DNA of 64,000 bases from Halovulum dunhuangense (GTDB lineage Bacteria; Pseudomonadota; Alphaproteobacteria; Rhodobacterales; Rhodobacteraceae), in the NCBI RefSeq assembly GCF_013093415.1, contig NZ_JABFBC010000001.1:744001-808000 (forward strand). The letters run 5' to 3'. The position numbers and the translations under genes were made by a program. Shown here in pieces: positions 9,498 to 17,199 of the stretch. Each line of letters starts with the position of its first letter. Within the stretch, counting starts at the first letter, position 1. The notes under the pieces are model-generated. The model had not been told where the DNA came from and searched no databases. It worked only from the letters and a program-made list of their open reading frames with translations.

Positions 9498-9839
9498 TCA
9501 GAAAGACAGGCTCAACCCCAAGACCAGCCCCCTCAGGATCCCCGCCGCACCGCCGCGTTCCGCTGGCGCATCGTCGTCCGGGCCAGGATCAAGGTGCCTG
9601 TCCCAAAGGCCGGGCGCCGCGATATCGACGGGTGATATCCCGAACTCCAGCCCCAGCGGCAGCATGACGCCCTGCGTCGGTCGGTGGGTGCCGCGCGCCG
9701 CAGGGAAATCGAACAGAACCCCGCCCGCGCCGACAAGCACTTGCGCCGCGGGATCCGACAACCGTAGCACCGGATCGCCCCCCTCCTGCGCAAGGGCGGT
9801 ACCCGCGCAGAGCGCCAGTGCCAGACCGTGCAATCGCAT
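9498..9839 (-). CDS. Small secreted protein of unknown function
   Basis: A 113-residue protein with a clear signal peptide (MRLHGLALALCAGTALAQ, cleavage after ALA). The mature part is Gly/Pro-rich with a hydrophobic C-terminus ending GLVLGLSLSF, where the alternating pattern and terminal Phe recall outer-membrane beta-strands, though the protein is far too small for a barrel. I do not recognise a family. It is convergent with the bactofilin-like gene and 69 bases from the Nudix gene on the same strand. The signal peptide is the main reason to call it real. Confidence 0.55.
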   Translation of the reverse strand: MRLHGLALALCAGTALAQEGGDPVLRLSDPAAQVLVGAGGVLFDFPAARGTHRPTQGVMLPLGLEFGISPVDIAAPGLWDRHLDPGPDDDAPAERGGAAGILRGLVLGLSLSF

Positions 9840-9908
9840 CTCAAGACCCCGCCGACAAACGCCCCTCCGGAGATGTTCGCCGCTTTCGATGAAGCCAGGC
9901 TTAACGCG

Positions 9909-10364
9909 TCAGCCTACGATCGGCTCCATGGGGTCGTAATGGGCCGGCCCCTCGGGGCCGAAGGCTACGGTGGCCAGGCTGTCCGGCTTGAAGCGCAGCG
10001 CCGCCATTTCGGCCGGTGAAAAGAAGCGGCGACGGGTCACCACGTTCTCGGGATCGCGCCAGGCCGGGTCGATCCGCCCCGAGACGATCCGGGCGCGAAA
10101 GAACAGGTCCACCTGGTGAAAGCCCGACCGGGGGTCGTGAAACTCGTTGACCAGTGCAAGGCCGCCCACCGCGATGCCGAGGCCGGTTTCCTCGCGCACC
10201 TCGCGTGCAAGGTTCTCGGGCAGGCTGGTCCCCGGCTCTACACCTCCGCCCGGCGCGCACCAGAGATCGCTCTGCTCGCCCGGATAGGCGTTCACCAGAA
10301 GTAGCCGCCCTTCCTCGAGGATGAGGGCGCGGACGGCCAGGCGGGGGGACTTGAAACGGATCAT
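9909..10364 (-). CDS. Nudix hydrolase
   Basis: A 151-residue protein made of one Nudix domain, which hydrolyses nucleoside diphosphates linked to another moiety. The Nudix box runs at residues 40-62 as GGVEPGT, seven residues, REVREETGL. The catalytic REVREE helix is intact, but the first conserved Glu of the G-x5-E part is Thr47. The N-terminus RLAVRALILEEGRLLLVNAY is the usual first strand. The substrate cannot be predicted. It is divergent from the EamA transporter, with 79 bases between the two start codons. Confidence 0.88.
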   Translation of the reverse strand: MIRFKSPRLAVRALILEEGRLLLVNAYPGEQSDLWCAPGGGVEPGTSLPENLAREVREETGLGIAVGGLALVNEFHDPRSGFHQVDLFFRARIVSGRIDPAWRDPENVVTRRRFFSPAEMAALRFKPDSLATVAFGPEGPAHYDPMEPIVG

Positions 10365-10443
10365 TCGCCCGATCTTGCATGGCCACCCGTCGCCTGCAAG
10401 CGCGGCCCTTGCGCCCGTCGGGCGATGGGCGCATCACTCACGC

Positions 10444-11286
10444 ATGCGCCTCGTGATCCTGACCGTCGTGGCCCTTGTGGCCTTTGCCTCCAACTCGGTC
10501 CTGAACCGGGGCGCGCTGGCCGGGCAGGGGATGGATCCCGCGCTGTTCACCGGCATCCGGCTGATCTCGGGCGCGGCCACGCTTGCGCTGCTGGCCGGTT
10601 CACGGGCCGGTCCGCGCGCCGTCCTTCAGGCGGGAAGCTGGCGCTCTGCCGGGGCGCTGGCGCTCTATGCCGTGGCCTTTTCCTTCGCTTATGTGTCGCT
10701 CGACGTTGCGACGGGCGCGCTGCTTCTGTTCGGCGTCGTGCAGATGACAATGTTCGGCGGCGCGGTCCTGCGTGGCCAGCGCCCCGGCTGGCTGGGGTGG
10801 ACCGGCTCTGGGCTGGGGCTGGTGGGGCTCTGTATCCTGTTCCTGCCGCAGGCGCAGCGCCCCGATCCGCTGGGGGCGGCGCTGATGGTCGTGGCGGCCA
10901 TGTCCTGGGGCGTCTATTCGCTGCGCGGCAACGCAAATGGCGCACCGCTTCTGACCACCGCGGGGAACTTCCTGCGGACGGTTCCCGTCGGCCTGATCCT
11001 GCTTGCGCCGCTTGCCCTGGGCGAGGGGGTGCCCCCTGCCGGGCTTGCGCTGGCGCTTGCCTCGGGGGCCATCGCCTCGGGGCTTGGCTATGCGATCTGG
11101 TACGCGGCCCTGCCGCTGCTCGATGCCGGGGTCGCCGCCGTATCGCAACTCGCCGTGCCGCTGATCGTGCTGGCGGGCGGGCTTCTGTTCCTTGGCGAAG
11201 CGCCGCCCCCCGCCTTTGGTCCCGCCTGTGTCCTGACGCTGGGCGGTGTGGCGCTGGCCATCCTGGGCCGAAGGCGTCAAGCCTGA
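10444..11286 (+). CDS. EamA/DMT-family inner-membrane exporter
   Basis: A 280-residue protein with about ten hydrophobic helices arranged as two EamA repeats, typical of drug/metabolite transporters that export amino acids or other small molecules. Recognisable parts are FTGIRLISGAATLALL in the first repeat and AIASGLGYAIWYAALPLLDAG with LFLGE in the second. The start MRLVILTVVALVAFASNS is chosen because it begins at the first helix; the upstream in-frame extension overlaps the Nudix gene. The substrate is unknown. A second unrelated EamA gene lies at 27691-28581. Confidence 0.88.
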   Translation: MRLVILTVVALVAFASNSVLNRGALAGQGMDPALFTGIRLISGAATLALLAGSRAGPRAVLQAGSWRSAGALALYAVAFSFAYVSLDVATGALLLFGVVQMTMFGGAVLRGQRPGWLGWTGSGLGLVGLCILFLPQAQRPDPLGAALMVVAAMSWGVYSLRGNANGAPLLTTAGNFLRTVPVGLILLAPLALGEGVPPAGLALALASGAIASGLGYAIWYAALPLLDAGVAAVSQLAVPLIVLAGGLLFLGEAPPPAFGPACVLTLGGVALAILGRRRQA

Positions 11287-11371
11287 GGCTTGCGTCGCAA
11301 GAAAAGTTTCCGCAAACTCCCCCTGTCCGGCAGTCAAACGGCCGGTGCCAACAGGGAAGGGCAGGGACGTC

Positions 11372-11680
11372 ATGAGCGAAAACGACAAGTTCGAAGTCTA
11401 TCAGGACAAGAAGGGCGAGTATCGCTGGCGCCGCCTCGCCACCAATGGAAAGATCGTCGGATCCTCGTCCGAGGGCTACAAGAAGAAGTCGGATTGCGAG
11501 GCGAACATGAACCGTGGCCATGTGCCGACCGACAAGTGGGAATTCTATACCGACAAGGCCGGGCATTACCGCTGGCGTCGGTTCGCGCAGAACGGCCAGC
11601 AGGTGGGCCGGTCGTCCGAGGGCTATACCAAGAAAGCCGACGCCGAGGCCAATGCAGCCCGGCAGGGCTACAAGGCCTGA
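11372..11680 (+). CDS. YegP/DUF1508 tandem-repeat protein
   Basis: A 102-residue soluble protein built from two DUF1508 repeats. Repeat 1 has KFEVYQDKKGEYRWRRLATNG with SSEGYKKKSDCEANM; repeat 2 has KWEFYTDKAGHYRWRRFAQNG with SSEGYTKKADAEANA. Each repeat forms a small beta-beta-alpha unit in known YegP structures. No function is established. It begins 85 bases after the EamA exporter, and the ATG has only a moderate GGGAAGGG further upstream. It is convergent with purK. Confidence 0.88.
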   Translation: MSENDKFEVYQDKKGEYRWRRLATNGKIVGSSSEGYKKKSDCEANMNRGHVPTDKWEFYTDKAGHYRWRRFAQNGQQVGRSSEGYTKKADAEANAARQGYKA

Positions 11681-11688
11681 TCGGAACA

Positions 11689-11710
11689 GGCGCGCCACAG
11701 CCGGCGCGCC
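11689..11710. terminator. Inverted repeat between convergent genes, possible weak terminator
   Basis: Two copies of GGCGCGCC, itself a palindrome, flank the loop ACAGCC and can form an 8-bp stem between the DUF1508 gene and purK. There is no proper T-run on either side, so termination is uncertain. Confidence 0.35.
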
Positions 11711-11721
11711 AGCTTTCCGTT

Positions 11722-12795
11722 TCAGCGGCGCGGAGAGATCCGGTTCACATGGCCCATCTTTCGGCCCGGCCGCGCTTCGGCCTTGCCGTAAAGATGCAGG
11801 CCGCCTGCGCGCCCCGCCTCCAGCCAGTCATGGGCATCGGCGCCGATCAGGTTCGTCATCACCGCATCCGAATGACGCTGCCCGTCGCCCAGCGGCCAGC
11901 CCGCGACGGCGCGGACATGCTGCTCGAACTGGTCGATCGCGCAGGCATCCTGCGTCCAGTGCCCGGAATTGTGGACGCGAGGCGCAAATTCGTTGACCAG
12001 AAGCCCCTCGGCGGTGACGAACAGTTCCACCCCGATCACGCCGACATAATCGAGCGCGTTCAGGATCCGCCCCGCCAGCAATACGGCGTCGGTGGCCAAT
12101 CCATGGGGGATGCTGGCGGGCACGGTGGTCGTGTGCAGGATGCCGTCGCGATGGACGTTCTCGCCCGGATCGAAACAGGCGATCTGCCCGGACACTCCGC
12201 GCGCGCCGATCACCGAGATCTCGCGCTCGAAGCGGACGAAACCCTCCAGCACGCAGGGCTCCTCGTTCAGTTCCGCCCAGGCGGCGGCCGCGTCCCCGGG
12301 GCTGCGCAGCCGGACCTGCCCCTTGCCGTCATAGCCGAAGCGCCGGGTCTTGAGGATCGACGGGGTGCCTATCCGTGCCACCGCCCCGGCCAGTTCGGCG
12401 GCCGTCTCGACGGGGGCGAAGGGGGCGACGCGCAGGCCGATCCCCTCGAGGAAGGTCTTTTCCGACAGCCGGTCCTGGCTGGTGGCCAGCGCGCGCCGGT
12501 CAGGACGGATCGGGACATGCGCCTCGACCGCGTCGAGCGCGTCCGTGGGAATGTTCTCGAATTCGTAGGTGACGACATCCACCACGCCTGCGAACCGCTC
12601 GAGTGCGGCAATATCGTCGTAGCCGGCGCATTCGTGACCCGCACAGACCTGCGCCGCGGGGGCGTTCGGGTCGGGGTCGAACACCACCACCTTCAGCCCA
12701 AGCCGCGCCGCGGCCAGCGCCAGCATGCGGCCCAGCTGGCCGCCACCGAGAATGCCGATGGTGCTGCCGGGCGGCAGGGGGGCTGGGTCAGTCAC
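11722..12795 (-). CDS. purK: 5-(carboxyamino)imidazole ribonucleotide synthase
   Basis: A 357-residue ATP-grasp enzyme that carboxylates aminoimidazole ribonucleotide with ATP and bicarbonate to N5-CAIR. It shows the N-terminal [34 protein letters not shown] (ATP-binding), [10 protein letters not shown] and the late [13 protein letters not shown]. The start is a GTG ([10 protein letters not shown]) that overlaps the end of purE by 8 bases. Together with PurE it replaces the single-enzyme class II PurE route. The C-terminus ends HVNRISPRR. Confidence 0.96.
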   Translation of the reverse strand: MTDPAPLPPGSTIGILGGGQLGRMLALAAARLGLKVVVFDPDPNAPAAQVCAGHECAGYDDIAALERFAGVVDVVTYEFENIPTDALDAVEAHVPIRPDRRALATSQDRLSEKTFLEGIGLRVAPFAPVETAAELAGAVARIGTPSILKTRRFGYDGKGQVRLRSPGDAAAAWAELNEEPCVLEGFVRFEREISVIGARGVSGQIACFDPGENVHRDGILHTTTVPASIPHGLATDAVLLAGRILNALDYVGVIGVELFVTAEGLLVNEFAPRVHNSGHWTQDACAIDQFEQHVRAVAGWPLGDGQRHSDAVMTNLIGADAHDWLEAGRAGGLHLYGKAEARPGRKMGHVNRISPRR

Positions 12796-13276
12796 GCTTC
12801 GGCTCCTCGGCCACCGCATCGCTCTGCGCTGCGCGCCAGGCGTCCAGTCGCCCGGCCAGCGCGTTGTCGGTGGTGGCCAGCATCGCCACCGCGAAAAGCG
12901 CCGCATTGGCCGCGCCCGCCGGTCCGATGGCCAGCGTGCCGACCGGAATGCCCTTGGGCATCTGCACGATGGACAGAAGCGAATCGAGCCCCGACAGCGC
13001 CTTCGACTGCACCGGCACGCCCAGCACCGGCACCCGCGTCTTGGCGGCCAGCATGCCCGGCAGATGCGCAGCCCCCCCCGCGCCCGCGATGATCGCGCGC
13101 AAGCCCCGCGGCGCCGCCGTCTCGGCATAGTCGAACAGCCGGTCCGGCGTCCGGTGGGCCGAAACGATCCGCGTCTCGTAGGCGACGCCCAGCGCGTCGA
13201 GGATCTTGGCGGCCTCTTCCATCGTGGGCCAGTCGGACTGGCTGCCCATGACAATGCCGATCAGCGGTTTGCTCAT
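12788..13276 (-). CDS. purE: N5-CAIR mutase, class I PurE
   Basis: A 162-residue class I PurE that moves the carboxylate of N5-CAIR to give CAIR in purine synthesis. Motifs are [17 protein letters not shown] near the N-terminus (the GSxSDW signature), [14 protein letters not shown] and [20 protein letters not shown]. It is followed by purK with an 8-base overlap, so both enzymes of this two-step route are coupled. The DUF465 gene lies 29 bases downstream on the opposite side of the purE start and on the same strand, so it may belong to the same transcript. Confidence 0.97.
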   Translation of the reverse strand: MSKPLIGIVMGSQSDWPTMEEAAKILDALGVAYETRIVSAHRTPDRLFDYAETAAPRGLRAIIAGAGGAAHLPGMLAAKTRVPVLGVPVQSKALSGLDSLLSIVQMPKGIPVGTLAIGPAGAANAALFAVAMLATTDNALAGRLDAWRAAQSDAVAEEPKRD

Positions 13277-13305
13277 GCGTGGATTTTCCTCGGGTCAGGC
13301 GCCGG

Positions 13306-13524
13306 TCAGGCGATGATGTCGGGGGTAAGCTCGTCCTCGATCCGGGCGATCTGATCCTTCAGCGCCAGCTTGCGCTTCTTCAACCGGGACAGGGCCAGCA
13401 TGTCGATGCTGGTCCGCTCTCCCATGGCGCGGATCGCCTCGTCGAGATCGCGGTGCTCGAGCTTCAGCACCTCCAGCCGGGCGTGCAACACCTCGACCCG
13501 TTCCATCATCTTGGCATCAGTCAT
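13306..13524 (-). CDS. DUF465 / YdcH-family small helical protein
   Basis: A 72-residue, charged, all-helical protein. It begins MTDAKMMERVEVLHARLEVL and has the family core HRDLDEAIRAM and ALSRLKKRKLALKDQIARIE. Such proteins form short helical hairpins or coiled coils and are common and small in alphaproteobacteria; none has a settled function. It sits directly upstream of purE on the same strand and is divergent from the Hsp20 gene. Confidence 0.85.
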   Translation of the reverse strand: MTDAKMMERVEVLHARLEVLKLEHRDLDEAIRAMGERTSIDMLALSRLKKRKLALKDQIARIEDELTPDIIA

Positions 13525-13549
13525 GGTGGCTTTCCGGGGTTGCGCGACC

Positions 13550-13578
13550 CTTGTCTTATGCCCGCGCGGGCCCCATGT
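13550..13578 (+). promoter_or_regulatory. RpoH (sigma-32)-like heat-shock promoter for Hsp20
   Basis: CTTGTCT at 13550-13556 and CCCCATGT at 13571-13578, spaced by 14 bases. This fits the sigma-32 consensus CTTGAAA, 11-16 bases, CCCCATNT closely, especially in the -10 part. The site is 70 bases before the ATG of a small heat-shock protein, which makes the match meaningful. Confidence 0.65.
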
Positions 13579-13647
13579 TTTCAAGTGCCAAGGCTGCCTG
13601 ACGCAGGGGCCGCGGCACGCATGTCGCTTGATCGAAGGGCACGAGGA

Positions 13648-14061
13648 ATGACCAAGGCAAATTTCGCCGCCCATCCCTATCTTCTGGGCTTCGAGCAGCT
13701 CGAACGACTGATGGAGCGGACCGCCAAGAGCGGGAACGAGGGCTATCCGCCCTACAATATCGAAAGCCGGGGCGAAGGCGCCTACCGCATCACGCTGGCC
13801 GTGGCGGGCTTTCGGGAACAGGATCTTTCGATTACGCTTGAGAACGCTCAACTCGTGATCCGCGGCCGGCAGGAAGATGACACCGAGGGGCGCGTCTTCC
13901 TTCACCGGGGCATCGCCGCCCGCCAGTTCCAGCGCAGCTTCGTGCTGGCCGACGGCGTCGAGGTGTCGGGCGCGCTTCTGGAGAACGGGCTACTCCATAT
14001 CGATCTGCAACGTCAGCAGCCCGAAACCGTGGTGCAGACCATCAGGATCAGAAAGGGATGA
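13648..14061 (+). CDS. Small heat-shock protein, Hsp20/IbpA type
   Basis: A 137-residue alpha-crystallin-domain holdase that binds unfolding proteins. The start MTKANFAAHPYLLGFEQLERL resembles IbpA-type proteins. The domain includes YPPYNIESRGEGAYRITLAV, the strand ITLENAQLVIRG and the signature LLENGLLHIDL. The ATG at 13648 is preceded by AAGGG at a good distance; an alternative in-frame ATG at 13621 would add nine residues. An RpoH-like promoter precedes it. It overlaps the DUF1150 gene by 4 bases, a pairing also known from other alphaproteobacteria. Confidence 0.95.
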   Translation: MTKANFAAHPYLLGFEQLERLMERTAKSGNEGYPPYNIESRGEGAYRITLAVAGFREQDLSITLENAQLVIRGRQEDDTEGRVFLHRGIAARQFQRSFVLADGVEVSGALLENGLLHIDLQRQQPETVVQTIRIRKG

Positions 14062-14294
14062 AGGAAATGGGAAATCATCCGTTCTTCAAGCCGGGCGAAG
14101 AAAGCCAGATCGTCTATGTCCGCAAGGTGGAACGCGACGCGCTGCCGCCCGAGATCAAGGACCAGACCAGGGGCATGGACGAGATCTACACCATCTCGGA
14201 CACCGAAGGGCACATGCTGGCGTTGATCGACGACCGCCAGAAGGCCTTTGTCGTGGCGCGGATGCACGAGAAGCATCCGGTCAGCGTGCACTGA
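14058..14294 (+). CDS. DUF1150 family protein
   Basis: A 78-residue soluble protein recognised as DUF1150 by QIVYVRKVERDALPPEI and TEGHMLALIDDRQKAFVVAR. Its ATG overlaps the Hsp20 stop (ATGA), so the two should be co-translated and both should respond to heat shock. The family has no known activity. The fixed association with a small heat-shock protein suggests an accessory role in protein quality control, but that is inference from context. Confidence 0.88.
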   Translation: MKEMGNHPFFKPGEESQIVYVRKVERDALPPEIKDQTRGMDEIYTISDTEGHMLALIDDRQKAFVVARMHEKHPVSVH

Positions 14295-14375
14295 GCGACC
14301 GTTCGGGCGCAGATTGGCCCTTGGCCCGCAAGCCAATTGCTGCGAGATAAGGCCCCGCTATCGGAAGGGGCAGCC

Positions 14376-15647
14376 ATGACGGATCTGAGCGATATCCTGG
14401 CGCGCGGCGCCGTGACCATCACCCCTGTTGACGGGCCGATCCGCGGCAATGCCGCGCCGCCGGGATCGAAGTCGATCACCAACCGCGCCCTTCTGCTCGC
14501 TGCCCTGGCCGAGGGCACGAGCCACATCACCGGGGCGCTGAAAAGCCTCGACACCACGCTGATGGCGCGTGCGCTGCGCCAGATGGGCGTGGACGTGACC
14601 GAGCCGGACGCCACCACCTTCGTGGTCAAGTCGCTGGGCCGCCTCACCGCGCCGTCCGAGCCGCTGATGCTTGGCAATGCCGGCACCGCGATGCGCTTCC
14701 TGACCGCCGCCGTGACATTGTGCGAGGGGAAGGTGGTCGTCGATGGCGATGCACACATGCGCAAGCGCCCCATCGGCCCGCTGGTCGCGGCGCTTCGCAG
14801 CGTGGGGATCACGGCGACCGATACCGACGGCTGCCCGCCCGTGACCGTCACCGGTGCCGGCCGCTTCGGCGCCGGCCGGGTTGAGATCGATGGCGGCCTG
14901 TCCAGCCAGTATGTCTCGGCCTTGCTGATGGCCGCCGCCTGCGCCGATGGCCCGGTGGAAGTGGCGCTGACCGGGCCCGAAATCGGCGCCCGCGGCTATG
15001 TGGACCTGACCCTGGCCGCGATGCGTCGCTTCGGGGCCGATGTCGAACAGACCGGGGCGCAGGCCTGGCGCGTGGCGCCCACCGGCTACCGCGCGGCGGA
15101 ATTTGCGGTGGAACCGGATGCCTCGGCCGCGACCTATCTCTGGGCCGCGGCCGCGCTGACCGGGGGGGCGATCGACCTCGGCACCCCGGCCTCTGCCTTT
15201 ACCCAGCCCGACGCCGCCGCCGCCGCGGTGATCGCCAGTTTCCCGCATCTGCCCGCCGAGATCGAGGGCAGCCAGATGCAGGACGCGATCCCCACCATCG
15301 CCGTGCTCGCCGCGTTCAACGAAAATCCGGTGCGCTTCACCGGCATCGCCAACCTGCGCGTGAAGGAATGCGACCGCATCCGCGCGCTGGCCACGGAACT
15401 GAACCGCATCCGTCCGGGCCTGGCCGAGGAACAGGGCGACGACCTGCTGGTTCATTCCGACCCGACGCTGGCCGGCCAGCGCCTGCCCGCCCGGATCGAG
15501 ACCTATTCCGACCACCGCATCGCCATGAGTTTCGCGCTGGCCGGGCTCAGGATCGAGGGCATCACCATCCTCGACCCCGCCTGCACCGGAAAGACCTGGC
15601 CTGAATACTGGCAGGTGCTGGACGGCCTTGGCGTCCGCCTGAGCTGA
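14376..15647 (+). CDS. aroA: 3-phosphoshikimate 1-carboxyvinyltransferase (EPSP synthase), E. coli-like class
   Basis: A 423-residue EPSP synthase joining shikimate 3-phosphate and PEP in the chorismate pathway. Substrate residues are present: GSKSITNR (Lys32, Arg37), SSQYVSALLMAA, RVKECDRIRALATEL, TYSDHRIAMSFAL and CTGKTWPEYW. The loop GNAGTAMRF has Phe108 where the E. coli enzyme has Pro101. The sequence is E. coli/plant-like rather than the CP4-like form I expect in Rhodobacterales, and it is not next to cmk-rpsA, so it may be a second or transferred copy. The start is set by GGAAGGGG. A weak promoter TTGCTG, 16 bases, TATCGG precedes it. Confidence 0.93.
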   Translation: MTDLSDILARGAVTITPVDGPIRGNAAPPGSKSITNRALLLAALAEGTSHITGALKSLDTTLMARALRQMGVDVTEPDATTFVVKSLGRLTAPSEPLMLGNAGTAMRFLTAAVTLCEGKVVVDGDAHMRKRPIGPLVAALRSVGITATDTDGCPPVTVTGAGRFGAGRVEIDGGLSSQYVSALLMAAACADGPVEVALTGPEIGARGYVDLTLAAMRRFGADVEQTGAQAWRVAPTGYRAAEFAVEPDASAATYLWAAAALTGGAIDLGTPASAFTQPDAAAAAVIASFPHLPAEIEGSQMQDAIPTIAVLAAFNENPVRFTGIANLRVKECDRIRALATELNRIRPGLAEEQGDDLLVHSDPTLAGQRLPARIETYSDHRIAMSFALAGLRIEGITILDPACTGKTWPEYWQVLDGLGVRLS

Positions 15648-15779
15648 ACCGCTGCCCTGAATTCTTGCGGAAATGCCCGTTTTGTGGGCAGTCCTGCGTG
15701 ACTTGGGATGTCGCCCCGTCCAGTCCTTGCACTTCTCTTCGGCATTTGGAAACGTCCGATGCAAAGGCTGGGGTGATGC

Positions 15780-17195
15780 GTGGACGACAGATTCTTCAAC
15801 GAGATGTTCGAGAACGGGGCGCCGCGCGCGCCCTATGCCGCGCTTGCCAAATGGCTCGAGGCGCAGACCCCCGAGGAAATCGCCCGCAAGCGGCTGGAGG
15901 CAGAGACCATCTTCCGCCGCATCGGCATCACCTTTGCCGTCTATGGCGACGAAAGCGCGTCCGAGCGGCTGATCCCCTTCGACATGGTGCCCCGCATCTT
16001 CAACGCGCGCGAATGGGCGCGGCTTGAGCGCGGGGTGAAGCAGCGGGCGCGGGCGCTGAACGCGTTCCTGTGGGACGTCTACCACCGGCGCGAGATCCTG
16101 CGCGCGGGCCGCATCCCCGCCGACCTGGTGCTGCGCAACGACGCCTACGAGCCCGCGGTCGCCGGCATATCGCCCGCGCGCAACGTCTATTCCCACGTCG
16201 TCGGCGTGGACCTGGTGCGCACCGGCCCTGACGAGTTCTTCGTCCTCGAAGACAACTGCCGCACGCCTTCGGGTGTCAGCTACATGCTGGAAAACCGCGA
16301 GATCATGATGCGGCTGTTCCCCGAACTGTTCCGCCAGAACCGCATCGCGCCGGTGGACGACTATCCGGGCGCGCTTCGCCGCACGCTGGCCTCTGTCGCG
16401 CCCCCCGGTTGCGACGGCGAGCCGGTGATCGCCGTTCTGACCCCCGGCAGCTTCAACTCGGCCTATTACGAACACTCCTTCCTTGCAGACCAGATGGGCG
16501 CGGAACTGGTCGAGGGGCAGGACCTGTTCGTCGAGGGCAACTCCGTCTTCATGCGCACGACCGCGGGGCCGCGGCGGGTCGACGTGATCTACCGCCGGAT
16601 CGACGATGCCTTCCTCGATCCTCTGTGCTTTCGCCCCGACAGCCTGCTGGGAGTGCCGGGGCTGATGAACGTCTATCGTTCGGGTGGCGTGCAGATCTGT
16701 TCGGCCCCCGGCGCGGGTGTGGCAGATGACAAGGCCATCTACACCTATGTCCCCGACATGATCCGCTTCTACCTGGGAGAGGAGCCGATCCTGCACAACG
16801 TGCCGACATGGCGCTGCGCAGAACCCGACGCGCTGGCCTATGTGCTTGACCACCTCGGCGAACTGGTGGTCAAGGAGGTGCATGGCTCTGGCGGTTACGG
16901 GATGCTGGTCGGCCCCGCCGCGACCCGCGACGAGATCGAGGCCTATGCCTGCCGCATCAGGAACAATCCCGGCGAATTCATCGCCCAGCCGACGCTGGCG
17001 CTGTCCACGACGCCAACCTTCGTGGATAGCGGCCTTGCGCCGCGGCATGTGGACCTGCGCCCCTACTGCCTTGTGGGTGAAACGGTGCACCTGACCCCCG
17101 GCGGCCTGACCCGCGTGGCCCTGCGCGAGGGGTCGCTGGTGGTGAACTCGTCGCAGGGCGGCGGGGTCAAGGACACCTGGGTGATGGCGGAGTGA
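15780..17195 (+). CDS. Circularly permuted ATP-grasp protein of the Anbu operon (COG2308 type)
   Basis: A 471-residue circularly permuted ATP-grasp protein (DUF404/DUF407). Key motifs are FVLEDNCRTPSGVSYMLENR, near residue 155, and VVKEVHGSGGYGMLVGPAA, near 363, the latter forming the nucleotide-binding loop. The fold ligates an amine to a carboxylate through an acyl phosphate, so a peptide or amide ligase is expected. The start is GTG; the ATG-free context and the family N-terminus DDRFFNEMF support it. It is the first gene of a four-gene operon with only 4 bases to the next gene. The substrate is unknown. Confidence 0.92.
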   Translation: MDDRFFNEMFENGAPRAPYAALAKWLEAQTPEEIARKRLEAETIFRRIGITFAVYGDESASERLIPFDMVPRIFNAREWARLERGVKQRARALNAFLWDVYHRREILRAGRIPADLVLRNDAYEPAVAGISPARNVYSHVVGVDLVRTGPDEFFVLEDNCRTPSGVSYMLENREIMMRLFPELFRQNRIAPVDDYPGALRRTLASVAPPGCDGEPVIAVLTPGSFNSAYYEHSFLADQMGAELVEGQDLFVEGNSVFMRTTAGPRRVDVIYRRIDDAFLDPLCFRPDSLLGVPGLMNVYRSGGVQICSAPGAGVADDKAIYTYVPDMIRFYLGEEPILHNVPTWRCAEPDALAYVLDHLGELVVKEVHGSGGYGMLVGPAATRDEIEAYACRIRNNPGEFIAQPTLALSTTPTFVDSGLAPRHVDLRPYCLVGETVHLTPGGLTRVALREGSLVVNSSQGGGVKDTWVMAE

Positions 17196-17199
17196 CGCG

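Noticed and set aside
13621..13647. Upstream ATG (13621) as the Hsp20 start
   Set aside because: It adds nine residues MSLDRRARG that do not fit the IbpA-type start, and the downstream ATG has AAGGG at a good distance.
15674..15690. Hairpin TGCCC...GGGCA after aroA as a terminator
   Set aside because: Short stem and no T-tract; the T-run lies in the loop rather than after the stem.
14358..17090. A 910-codon minus-strand frame opposite aroA and the ATP-grasp gene
   Set aside because: Low-complexity His/Arg/Gly-rich shadow of real genes, no signature motif.
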